From NCBI GenBank assembly GCA_964397015.1, contig CAYNHL010000039.1, positions 1-26,662 of the forward strand: a stretch of DNA of 26,662 nt, written 5' to 3'. Every line of letters starts with the position of its first letter. Position 1 is the first letter of the stretch. The translations under genes were made by a program, and so were the position numbers. The notes under the pieces are model-generated. The model searched no databases. It was not told the DNA's origin and saw only the letters and a list, made by a program, of their open reading frames with translations. This stretch comes from MADRE2 sp964397015 (GTDB taxonomy: Bacteria; Desulfobacterota; Desulfobacteria; Desulfobacterales; Desulfobacteraceae). Positions 15,199 to 22,437 of the stretch are shown in pieces.

Positions 15199-15777
15199 AT
15201 GAAGATACTGGTTCTTATGGGAAGTCCCCGCAAAAAAGGCAACACGGCCAAAGTCCTGTCATGGATTACAGATGACCTGCTGGCTGCAGGACATGAAATC
15301 GAGACTGTCTATCTTAATGAAAAACGTATAAAAGGCTGCCTGGCCTGTGCCGGATGCAAGGAAAAAGAAGATATGATCGCCTGCGTCCAGAAGGATGACG
15401 CGCCGGACATCCTGCACGCCATGATCAAATCCGATCTTATCATTTTTGCCTCCCCTTTGTATTTCTGGGGGTTCAGCTCACAGATGAAATCGATCATCGA
15501 CCGGACATACAGTTTGTATAACCGTTACCATCAGCCTGGACACACTTCTTTGATCGAAGGCAGGAAAACTGTTCTGGTGGTCACCGGAGGAGGCGGGTTT
15601 TCAGACAATGCAGAGCCGGTTTTCACCGCTTTCGACCGGATGCAGGTTCCCTGGAAGACTGTAAAAGCGGGTGAACTGTTTGTCGGACCATGTTCAACAC
15701 CCGAGGCGCTTGGCCGGGATGCAATGGACCAGGCAAGGGAGCTGGCCGCCGGGATCATTGACCAGGCTGCCTCTTGA
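15199..15777 (+). CDS. Flavodoxin-fold NAD(P)H-dependent FMN reductase / iron-sulfur flavoprotein-like
   Basis: This is a 192-residue flavodoxin-like protein. The N-terminal MKILVLMGSPRKKGNTAKVL is the FMN phosphate-binding loop of the NADPH-dependent FMN reductase family, and SDLIIFASPLYFWGFSSQMKSIIDR is the second conserved segment. Between them lies a cysteine cluster, CLACAGCKEKEDMIAC, that is CX2CX2CX8C. In iron-sulfur flavoproteins (Isf) a slightly shorter compact motif binds a [4Fe-4S] cluster, so a cluster is possible here. Such proteins are soluble electron carriers or reductases in anaerobes; the substrate is unknown. It is the only plus-strand gene in this neighbourhood, and its 3' end overlaps ubiX by 23 bases tail to tail. 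Confidence 0.85.
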   Translation: MKILVLMGSPRKKGNTAKVLSWITDDLLAAGHEIETVYLNEKRIKGCLACAGCKEKEDMIACVQKDDAPDILHAMIKSDLIIFASPLYFWGFSSQMKSIIDRTYSLYNRYHQPGHTSLIEGRKTVLVVTGGGGFSDNAEPVFTAFDRMQVPWKTVKAGELFVGPCSTPEALGRDAMDQARELAAGIIDQAAS

Positions 15778-16351
15778 GTCTGTCCAGCACACGATTGTCC
15801 CAGCGCCGGGACAGTTCATGGGGTATTTCGAAATAATCCAGGATTTTTCCGACAGACTGGTTGATAATGTCGTCAACGGTTTCGGGGCGGTTGTAGAATG
15901 AAGGAGCCGGCGGGACAATGTGGGCGCCCATGTCCGATGCGAGTGTGAGCAGGCGCAGGTGGCCTTTGTGAAGGGGACTTTCCCTGAACATCAGCGCCAG
16001 CCTGCGTTTTTCCTTGAGCTGGACATCTGCGGCCCGGATCAAAAGGTTTTGAGTATAGGAGTTGGCAATGCCCGAAAGGGTTTTGACCGTGCACGGCACC
16101 ACTGCCATGCCCATGGTGAGAAACGACCCGCTTGCCACGGCGGCTGTGATATCATCGCTGGCATAAGTGACGTCTGCCATGGCAAGAACGTCTTTAACCC
16201 CGTAGCCGGTCTCGATCCGGATATTGAGTTTTCCGGCATCCGAGATGATCAGGTGGGTTTCGATATCACTTTTTTTGAGAACCTCGAGCAGCCTTATACC
16301 ATAAATGACACCGCTTGCGCCGCAGATTCCTATAATCAATCGCCTGGTCAT
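15755..16351 (-). CDS. ubiX: UbiX-family flavin prenyltransferase
   Basis: This 198-residue protein makes prenylated FMN, the cofactor used by UbiD-type decarboxylases, from reduced FMN and dimethylallyl phosphate. The N-terminal RLIIGICGASGVIYGIRLLE is the family signature. ASGSFLTMGMAVVPCTVKTLSGIA and ESPLHKGHLRLLTLASDMGA are further conserved segments, and IVPPAPSFYNRP near residue 150 matches the usual PP-P-FY-RP stretch. The length is normal. The start ATG has AAGGAG 5 bases upstream. It follows pyrE by 86 bases on the same strand and is probably co-transcribed. No UbiD partner is in the window. In anaerobes prFMN serves ubiquinone/menaquinone or aromatic carboxylate chemistry. Confidence 0.93.
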   Translation of the reverse strand: MTRRLIIGICGASGVIYGIRLLEVLKKSDIETHLIISDAGKLNIRIETGYGVKDVLAMADVTYASDDITAAVASGSFLTMGMAVVPCTVKTLSGIANSYTQNLLIRAADVQLKEKRRLALMFRESPLHKGHLRLLTLASDMGAHIVPPAPSFYNRPETVDDIINQSVGKILDYFEIPHELSRRWDNRVLDRLKRQPGQ

Positions 16352-16437
16352 GTAGGCTCCTTGTTTTCAAAGGTTTTTTTGAATGCAGCAGCTGTCGTTT
16401 TCTCTGGCTTCTCATTCAGGCTGCCGGAGGCTGAAAG

Positions 16438-17109
16438 CTATTGAGTCGCGCCGTACCGGTCAAGGTAGGCATCCATCCGGTCAGCCATTTCATCGTCCAG
16501 GTAAACCCTGCCGTTTATGGTACGGTTGTGGAGAAAGGATTTGATCTCAAAAATGGTGGTGATGGCCAAAACCGGTATATTCAGGGCCTGCTCCACTTCC
16601 TTGAGGGCATTTTTTTCACTGCTGCCTTTTTCCTGGCGGTCTACACTGACAATGATACCTTCGACCCGAGGGGAGGCGTTGGCCGCCAGAATATCCAAAG
16701 ATTCCCTGATGGCCTTGCCCGAAGTGATAACGTCGTCGATGAGTATCAGCCGGTTGTCCGAGGTCAGTGGCATGCCCACGACAGTGCTGGAATCCCCGTA
16801 TGTTTTGGCCTCTTTTCTGTTGAACACATAGCCTTTGTCAATGCCCATTGCCTCCAGGGCTATACATGCAGATATGCACAGGGGAATGCCTTTGTAGGCT
16901 GGGCCGTATATTCCGTCAAACCCGGTACCGAAATGTTCCCTGACGGCCTGGGCGTAAAAATGTCCCAGTTTCCTGATCCCGGACCCTGTATTGAACATGC
17001 CGGTATTTATGAAGTAAGGAGCTATCCGGCCGCTTTTCAATTTAAAACTGCCGAATGAAAGTGCCTGGTATTCCACCAGGAAGCGGATGAATTCTTCTTT
17101 GTATGTCAT
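16438..17109 (-). CDS. pyrE: Orotate phosphoribosyltransferase
   Basis: This enzyme converts orotate and PRPP to orotidine 5'-phosphate in UMP synthesis. The PRPP-binding motif RLILIDDVITSGKAIRES lies in the middle. FGSFKLKSGRIAPYFINTG near the N-terminus and FDGIYGPAYKGIPLCISACIAL are the other typical segments. I place the start at ATG 17109 (MTYKEEF, about 223 residues), preceded by GGGGA at a 4-base spacing. An ATG at 17136 is in frame but would overlap pyrK by 16 bases with only a weak ribosome site. The tail beyond residue 190 (HNRTINGRVYLDDEMADRMDAYL) extends the core slightly. It is the third gene of the pyrD-pyrK-pyrE run. Confidence 0.95.
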   Translation of the reverse strand: MTYKEEFIRFLVEYQALSFGSFKLKSGRIAPYFINTGMFNTGSGIRKLGHFYAQAVREHFGTGFDGIYGPAYKGIPLCISACIALEAMGIDKGYVFNRKEAKTYGDSSTVVGMPLTSDNRLILIDDVITSGKAIRESLDILAANASPRVEGIIVSVDRQEKGSSEKNALKEVEQALNIPVLAITTIFEIKSFLHNRTINGRVYLDDEMADRMDAYLDRYGATQ

Positions 17110-17120
17110 TGTGTCCCCAT

Positions 17121-17930
17121 TTAAGACTGTCTCCATTCCGTGTATTCAGCCAGTGACACTGCCTTGCCGGATTTGAGCAGGGCGGTGGCATTGAAATCCG
17201 TCATGTTTTCAAGTTTCTGTGATCCAAAGACCGGCCCGTCCGTGCATACGACTTCCCGGCCGCAGACACAGGCCCCGCATACCCCGAATCCGCAGCGCAT
17301 GTAACGCTCAAGTGATACCTGGCAGTGAATTTTGTATTTTCGGCAGATCTCATACACTTTGTACATCATGATTTCAGGGCCGCAGGCAAATACGCGGTCA
17401 ACAGTGTGGCCTGCAGCAAGTTCTTTTTCAAGGATTTCTGTCACAAAGCCTTTGTGGCCGATGCTTCCGTCATCCGTACACAACAGGTGCCTTAAATCAA
17501 ACCGGTCCGGATATAGAAGGTATTCTTTTGAACGGGCTCCCTGGATAAGGGTGGCTCCCGGGATCAAGCCGTCTGCCAGCGGGGCAAGGGGGGCCATTCC
17601 GCAGCCGCCTGCAACCAGGATACTGGTCTGGTCCGGGCCGGGCAGGGTGAATCCGTTGCCAAAGGGTCCCCTGATGCCGACAAGATCTCCTTTTTGCAGG
17701 GAGACTGCCCTTTTAGAAAAAATACCCTTGGCCTCTATGGTTATGCCGAATTGCCTGTCAGATACAGATGACAGAGTGTAGGGTTTTTCATCCAAGCCAG
17801 GGATCCAAAGCATGACAAACTGGCCGGGCCTGAACGGAAGCGGATGGTTGAAATAAAGGGTGGCGAACCCGGTCGCTTCATCTTTTTTACCTGCCACCTC
17901 AAGCATTGTATGGGTATGGGGTCGGGTCAT
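17121..17930 (-). CDS. pyrK: Dihydroorotate dehydrogenase electron transfer subunit
   Basis: This 269-residue FAD and [2Fe-2S] subunit passes electrons from the PyrD FMN to NAD+ in class 1B dihydroorotate dehydrogenase. A ferredoxin-reductase-like FAD domain has RPGQFVMLWIPG and KPYTLSS (49-55). An NAD-binding domain follows with LVAGGCGMAPLAPLAD and FACGPEIMMY. The C-terminal cluster motif is Cys213/218/221/229 (CX4CX2CX7C). It starts 6 bases after the pyrD stop, so the two subunits are surely co-translated. Its presence shows that the enzyme is the NAD-linked type rather than quinone-linked, which suits an anaerobe. Confidence 0.95.
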   Translation of the reverse strand: MTRPHTHTMLEVAGKKDEATGFATLYFNHPLPFRPGQFVMLWIPGLDEKPYTLSSVSDRQFGITIEAKGIFSKRAVSLQKGDLVGIRGPFGNGFTLPGPDQTSILVAGGCGMAPLAPLADGLIPGATLIQGARSKEYLLYPDRFDLRHLLCTDDGSIGHKGFVTEILEKELAAGHTVDRVFACGPEIMMYKVYEICRKYKIHCQVSLERYMRCGFGVCGACVCGREVVCTDGPVFGSQKLENMTDFNATALLKSGKAVSLAEYTEWRQS

Positions 17931-17936
17931 CGGGAA

Positions 17937-18842
17937 TTACCTGTTCCTGTGGGCTGCGCCCTTGATGTCATCGAGATCAAGCCGGTGTTCAGCCAGCCAC
18001 CGGTTCATCTCCCGGGTGATCTTGTCGAAAACACTCACGCCTCTGTACCGGACAGCGCTGCCTATACCGGTGAGGGTTGCGCCCGCCATGATCATTTCAA
18101 TGGCATCCCGGCCTGTCGTAATCCCCCCCATTCCTATAATGGGGATTTTCACCGCCTCAAAGATATCCCAGACACAGCGGATTGCCACCGGTTTGATCAT
18201 GGGACCTGACAGGCCGCCTTTCCGGAACGCAAGGACCGGTTGTGCGGATTCAATGTCAATCACCATGCCGGGGCCAACGGTGTTGATTGCGCAGATTGCA
18301 TCAGCCCCCGCATCCTCGCAGGCCCTGGCAACATCGGCGATATCGGGGGCCTGGGGGGTCAGTTTGACTATCAGCGGCACGGAGATAACCGCTTTGACAG
18401 CTGCCACTACATCAGCAGCGGATTCCCTGTGGATGCCGAAAAGCATGCCGTGTTTTTCAGAATTGGGGCAGGAAATGTTTATCTCGATGAAATCCGGTTT
18501 TTTATCGTTTACAAACTCGGCCACCTTTGCGTATTCTGCCGTCGATCCACCGTAAATGCTGGCGGACAGGGGAAAAGTGCGGGATGCAAGGCCGGCCCAT
18601 TCCTCTTCCATGTCCATGTATCCGGGTGAGGGAAGACCCACCGCGTTGATAAGGCCATGGCCCAGATCGATTACTGTCGGATTCCTGTGTCCTTCCCTCG
18701 GGGCCGGGCCTATGGATTTCATGGTAACCAGTGCGCAGCCGTTTTCAAAAACACGTGCCAGGATGTCACCGGAGTTGCCCAGTATGCCGGAAGCCAGTAC
18801 TGTAGTGTTTTTGAGGGGTTTGCCTAAGAATACGGGATTCAT
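17937..18842 (-). CDS. pyrD: Dihydroorotate dehydrogenase, class 1B catalytic subunit
   Basis: This 301-residue FMN-binding TIM-barrel enzyme oxidises dihydroorotate to orotate. The catalytic cysteine is Cys125 in INISCPNSEK, the class 1 form of the active site (class 2 enzymes have serine). LASGILGNSGD near the N-terminus, AICAINTVGPGMVID, and IPIIGMGGITTGRDAIEMIMAGA near the C-terminus are the substrate- and FMN-binding segments. It is the first gene of the pyrimidine unit and is divergent from the small gene at 19063. Only a weak ribosome site (AGG close to the ATG) is visible. The immediate pyrK neighbour confirms subclass 1B. Confidence 0.95.
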   Translation of the reverse strand: MNPVFLGKPLKNTTVLASGILGNSGDILARVFENGCALVTMKSIGPAPREGHRNPTVIDLGHGLINAVGLPSPGYMDMEEEWAGLASRTFPLSASIYGGSTAEYAKVAEFVNDKKPDFIEINISCPNSEKHGMLFGIHRESAADVVAAVKAVISVPLIVKLTPQAPDIADVARACEDAGADAICAINTVGPGMVIDIESAQPVLAFRKGGLSGPMIKPVAIRCVWDIFEAVKIPIIGMGGITTGRDAIEMIMAGATLTGIGSAVRYRGVSVFDKITREMNRWLAEHRLDLDDIKGAAHRNR

Positions 18843-18877
18843 GCCTGTCTTTTTTAAAAAGTGTTTTTTTAAAGAGT

Positions 18878-18905
18878 AGTATCACATAACCTTTGTTGTG
18901 TTCAA
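18878..18905 (-). promoter_or_regulatory. Candidate promoter of the pyrDKE-ubiX unit
   Basis: On the minus strand, TTGAAC (18905-18900) is followed after 16 bases by GATACT (18883-18878), preceded by TGT as in an extended -10. It lies about 35 bases before the pyrD ATG in an AT-rich spacer. No PyrR-type antiterminator structure was recognised. Low to moderate support. Confidence 0.35.
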
Positions 18906-19062
18906 TCACCATTCTTTTAAAATTGTTTCTTTTAATGAAAAATACAGTGGGCGGCGTGCGATTTTCCTTGATTTTGACACCAGACTTTATTAAGACACCT
19001 GAAGATACGGCAAGGTCACCGGCATCACAAAACAGTCAATTCACAAGGAAATCATTTTCGGT

Positions 19063-19458
19063 ATGACAGACGAACCGCTTTCTGACATCCTGTCCCCTGA
19101 ATTTCTGGACAGCGTATTTCCCCCGGACCGGGCAGACGCTTTTTTTGAGGCATTGTTCGCAGATGCATCTGAAGGGGCGTATGATATCCGGCTCGGATTT
19201 GTGCATAGCAGCAGCAGCCAAATCGAACTTGAATTCCAGCTCAATGTGCGGCCGGGAAAATGCCTGGTGTGCAGCCTGACATTCGGTCTGCCCAACGTAT
19301 TTTTACGTCATCCAGTCATTGATATCAAGGGCCTTGTCGATCAGATCGACCGCCGGCTCGGCAGCAGTCGCCGGGTGACAGGCTGGCGCCTGGGAGACAC
19401 CCGCATGAAGTCATCAGATATTCACATAATCCCTTTGATCCTGGATATTGAATCGTAA
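19063..19458 (+). CDS. Small conserved-looking protein of unknown function, 131 aa
   Basis: I do not recognise a functional family. The protein has an acidic N-terminus (MTDEPLSDILSPEFLDSVFPPDRADAFFEALF) and an alternating beta pattern (AYDIRLGFV, QIELEFQLNVRPGKCLVCSLTFGLP). A basic helix (DIKGLVDQIDRRLG) follows, and it ends IIPLILDIES. It is soluble, with no signal or membrane segment. From memory, similar short deltaproteobacterial proteins carry a mis-propagated eukaryotic homeobox name, which should be ignored. It is a lone gene, divergent from pyrD and convergent with the cyclophilin, and ends at a shared hairpin. The ATG is poorly served: AAGGAA lies about 13 bases upstream, so the exact start is uncertain. 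Codon use looks like that of its neighbours. Confidence 0.7.
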   Translation: MTDEPLSDILSPEFLDSVFPPDRADAFFEALFADASEGAYDIRLGFVHSSSSQIELEFQLNVRPGKCLVCSLTFGLPNVFLRHPVIDIKGLVDQIDRRLGSSRRVTGWRLGDTRMKSSDIHIIPLILDIES

Positions 19459-19500
19459 AAAAAGCCCATAACCTATGGTGATAACTCGGCTATGGGCTTT
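19457..19500 (-). terminator. Hairpin terminator between convergent genes
   Basis: AAAGCCCATA (19461-19470) and TATGGGCTTT (19491-19500) form a perfect 10-base stem with a 20-base loop. Read on the minus strand the stem is followed by a run of seven T residues (19463-19457), giving a good intrinsic terminator for the cyclophilin gene 30 bases upstream. For the plus-strand gene the hairpin directly follows the stop codon but has no T-run. Confidence 0.8.
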
Positions 19501-19529
19501 CATGACGATGTTTGCTTTTTTTAAAGATC

Positions 19530-20066
19530 TTAAGCTTTTTTGAGGCGATCCGGAAAAGCCTTGTCCAGTGCTTTGTTCCACTTTTCAAGGTGGGAGGAGA
19601 TCTGTTCAAGCACTGTACTGGTATCACCTTCAATAGTGACTGATTCAATGGTGTCACCCTGGGTGATGCTGTCTACGACCGCCTGATCCTGATCTGATTC
19701 CACAGCGCCGAATACTGTATGTGCATTGTTCAGGTGGGGGGTCGGGCCATGGGTGATGAAAAACTGGCTGCCGTTGGTGGAAGGTCCGGCATTGGCCATG
19801 GACAGTATGCCTGCCCTGTCGTGTTTGAGGTCGGGATGGAATTCATCTTCGAAATTGTATCCTGGACCGCCGGTACCGGTACCATGGGGACAGCCTCCCT
19901 GGATCATGAAGTCGGAGATGACCCGGTGGAAATTAAGTTTGTCATAATATCCCCGTTGCGCAAGGTTGATAAAATTTCCACAGGTCAGCGGGGTTTGTTC
20001 GGGAAACAGCGACAGTCTTATGGTGCCTTTGCTTGTTTCCATGACAGCTGTTATCTTGTTTGACAT
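19530..20066 (-). CDS. ppiB: Cyclophilin-type peptidyl-prolyl cis-trans isomerase
   Basis: This is a single-domain cyclophilin of about 178 residues, a protein-folding helper that isomerises X-Pro bonds. The catalytic segment NFHRVISDFMIQGG and the substrate-binding segments GILSMANAGPSTNGSQFFIT and HTVFGAV are all present. No signal peptide, so it is cytosolic. An extra helical tail (SSHLEKWNKALDKAFPDRLKKA) extends beyond the core. I start it at ATG 20066 because GGAG lies 6-7 bases before it; ATG 20078 has no ribosome site. It lies about 38 bases behind the glutamate synthase operon and may be read through from it, ending at the hairpin at 19457-19500. Confidence 0.93.
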   Translation of the reverse strand: MSNKITAVMETSKGTIRLSLFPEQTPLTCGNFINLAQRGYYDKLNFHRVISDFMIQGGCPHGTGTGGPGYNFEDEFHPDLKHDRAGILSMANAGPSTNGSQFFITHGPTPHLNNAHTVFGAVESDQDQAVVDSITQGDTIESVTIEGDTSTVLEQISSHLEKWNKALDKAFPDRLKKA

Positions 20067-20104
20067 TTGATTCTCCATAAATTGGGTTTTAGATTAATTG
20101 TTGC

Positions 20105-22426
20105 TTATGCCTCATTGGGCACAAGGTTCCAGATTCCACATGGACAGGCGGCTTTACAGAAGCCGCATCCAATACATTTTTCCGGGTCTGACTGGTACCC
20201 GAAATTACCCTCGATTTCCACCCGGAAAATAGCCTGTTCCGGGCAGATGGCTGCACATATGCCGCAGTCGCGGCATTTGCCGCAGGAAGCACATTCCTGG
20301 GCAAAGGTTTCAAGGGTGTCGCATGGTGCATGGGGATCAAAATATTCCAGGCTGATACGGTCGGTGTCTATGGCTGCCCTGGGATCATTCTGGCGGGGGG
20401 TTTTCCCCCGGATTATCCTGTCTATGGCCATTGCCGCTTTTTTGCCGGCACCTATGGCATCGGTCAGGAGCCCGGGTCTGACTGCATCACCCACGGCAAA
20501 CACCCTTGGATCGGATGTCCGCCAGTCGGTATCGATTTTTACAAAATCGTTTTCAATGACAATGTCCTTGTCCAGGTACCGCAAATCCGGCAGGTCACCG
20601 ATGGATATAATCACCATGCCGGCCTCGAGCAGGGTGTCATCCTTGAGCACCACACCTTCCGGGGTAATTTTCCGGGTAAAACAGGGCCATTTGAACCTGG
20701 CACCGATTTTTACCGCATCCTCTTTTTCCTTGCCGAATGCAGCAGGCTTCTGGACGTCGATCAGGGTAATCTTTTCTGCACCGAGGCGGTGGGCCTCGGT
20801 GGCGACATCGCATCCTACATTGCCGGCACCTATAATTATAATTGTGCCGGGAACCTTGATTTTACCCGTCTTGGCTTTTGCGAGAAATTCATTGGCCGGT
20901 AGGGCAAGATCCATTCCAGGAACCAGGAGTGTCCGGGGCTTTTTCGCACCTCCAGCGATAATGGTAAAATCATAATCATATTTTATTTTTAAAAAATCCT
21001 GCTTGGTAACGACCTGGCCCTGCTTGATATCAGGGATCAGCTTTTTAATGCGGGCAATCTCTTTTTCAAGGGTTTTGGCAGGAATCCTGGAACCTGGAAT
21101 CACCGAGGTTATTTTGCCCCCTGGCGTTTTGTTTTCATCAAAGATGGATACGGTATGGCCCATGCGGGTCAATTGCCATGCCGCGGAAATTCCTGCCGGA
21201 CCGGCACCAATAACTGCAATTTTCTTTTTGCTTTTGTTGACCGGTACCGGGGGATTGGCCTGTTCAGATGCCCGGCCCATGGGCCGTATGTCTATTGGTG
21301 CCATGTATGCCCTATTGCGGGTGCAGGCTTCCATGCAGGGGCCCGGGCAAAGGTATCCGCACACTGTCGCCGGAAAGGGGGTATGTTCAAGTCCGAGCTG
21401 TACCGCATGGGTTATATTGCCGTCCCGTACCATTTTCCAACGTTCCGGTATGGGTATGCCTATGGGACAGGCGGCCTGGCAGGGGGCTTTGTACTGGTTC
21501 TGCTCCCATACCGGAACAAACCGTCTTAAATCTCCCCTGGCAATCAACGGGATCGACCCTTTTTCCGTTTCCTGTAGATCCCCGATCAATCCGCCTTTTC
21601 CAAGTTCTTTTTCCCAGACATCACAAACAAATCGTGCCATCGGGGTCGAGGATACTGAAGTGGTCCGTTCCCGGGGGGTCAATGCCCTGAGCAGGTGCCA
21701 CTGGGATCGGTCCAGAAGAGTGTTGAGGTGCCCGGAGTGGTTGATTTTTTTCAGAAAAATTTCAAGGCCGGCACTCAGCCATTCCCATTCTTCGCTGGTG
21801 ATGCGGACAACAGTGGCATCTTTTTGGCTGTAGTCATTGAGCTTTCCCCTGATGAACGCCTTGCCGCCCACCATGCCGACAAAGGGGCGAAAACCAGCCA
21901 CCGGGTCGTTTTTCGGGTTGATACCGCAGATTACGGCAATGCCTCCGGCCATGAATTCGCCAAAGTAGTCCCCGGCAGATCCAAGCACCCACAGTTCCGG
22001 GGGAAGAAAACGGGGGTTGTGTTTGGTCATGGTCATGCCCCTGGCACCGATGCTGCCGGCAATGTAGACCTTTCCCTGGGCGGCGCCGTTCATTACACCG
22101 TTGGATGCATCTCCATGGACCGTGACGGTGGCTCCGGCGTTCAGCCAGCCCACATCGTCCGATGCAGGCCCCATGATATCAATTTCAGTATTGGCCAGTC
22201 CCAGTGATCCGGCCCGCTGACCGGAATGGCCGGTTATCCGGATATGGATTTTTTCATCTCCGGCCCGCCAGAGCCGCCCGCCGATGCCATGCTGTCCATA
22301 GGCTTCGATCTCAAGATGGTGCCGGCCCTGTTCAATCTCCTGCTGGATGATTTCTTCAAGGACACGTGATGGAATACGTCGTCCGTCTTTTAATCCAGGT
22401 ATGGTGTGATATTTTGTTTCTGTCAT
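20105..22426 (-). CDS. Glutamate synthase subunit: GXGXG domain fused to GltD-like oxidoreductase with ferredoxin clusters
   Basis: This is a 773-residue fusion. Residues 25-240 form the GXGXG beta-helix domain that is the C-terminal part of large GltB (repeats such as DIMGPASDDVGW, VTVHGDASNGVMNGA, VYIAGSIGARG). Residues 310-375 form the GltD cysteine domain (APCQAACP and CGYLCPGPCMEAC). An FAD Rossmann motif (KIAVIGAGPAGISAA, 402) and an NAD(P) motif (IIIIGAGNVGCDVA, about 530) follow. GltD signature residues VFAVGDAV appear near 642. The tail (712-765) has two [4Fe-4S] motifs, CASCGKCRDCGICAAIC and CIGCGFCKAAC. It starts 11 bases after the FMN subunit, with GGAG upstream. It supplies electrons to the synthase; whether from NAD(P)H or ferredoxin is open. 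Confidence 0.9.
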   Translation of the reverse strand: MTETKYHTIPGLKDGRRIPSRVLEEIIQQEIEQGRHHLEIEAYGQHGIGGRLWRAGDEKIHIRITGHSGQRAGSLGLANTEIDIMGPASDDVGWLNAGATVTVHGDASNGVMNGAAQGKVYIAGSIGARGMTMTKHNPRFLPPELWVLGSAGDYFGEFMAGGIAVICGINPKNDPVAGFRPFVGMVGGKAFIRGKLNDYSQKDATVVRITSEEWEWLSAGLEIFLKKINHSGHLNTLLDRSQWHLLRALTPRERTTSVSSTPMARFVCDVWEKELGKGGLIGDLQETEKGSIPLIARGDLRRFVPVWEQNQYKAPCQAACPIGIPIPERWKMVRDGNITHAVQLGLEHTPFPATVCGYLCPGPCMEACTRNRAYMAPIDIRPMGRASEQANPPVPVNKSKKKIAVIGAGPAGISAAWQLTRMGHTVSIFDENKTPGGKITSVIPGSRIPAKTLEKEIARIKKLIPDIKQGQVVTKQDFLKIKYDYDFTIIAGGAKKPRTLLVPGMDLALPANEFLAKAKTGKIKVPGTIIIIGAGNVGCDVATEAHRLGAEKITLIDVQKPAAFGKEKEDAVKIGARFKWPCFTRKITPEGVVLKDDTLLEAGMVIISIGDLPDLRYLDKDIVIENDFVKIDTDWRTSDPRVFAVGDAVRPGLLTDAIGAGKKAAMAIDRIIRGKTPRQNDPRAAIDTDRISLEYFDPHAPCDTLETFAQECASCGKCRDCGICAAICPEQAIFRVEIEGNFGYQSDPEKCIGCGFCKAACPCGIWNLVPNEA

Positions 22427-22437
22427 CAGGCTGACTC

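Noticed and set aside
18974..18979. TTGACA on the plus strand before the small gene at 19063
   Set aside because: No -10-like hexamer at the right distance, so a promoter could not be supported.
20067..20975. Plus-strand open frame of 302 codons inside the GltD-like gene
   Set aside because: It mirrors a well-supported gene with conserved FAD, NAD(P) and cluster motifs. Its own translation has low-complexity Ser/Pro/Arg composition.
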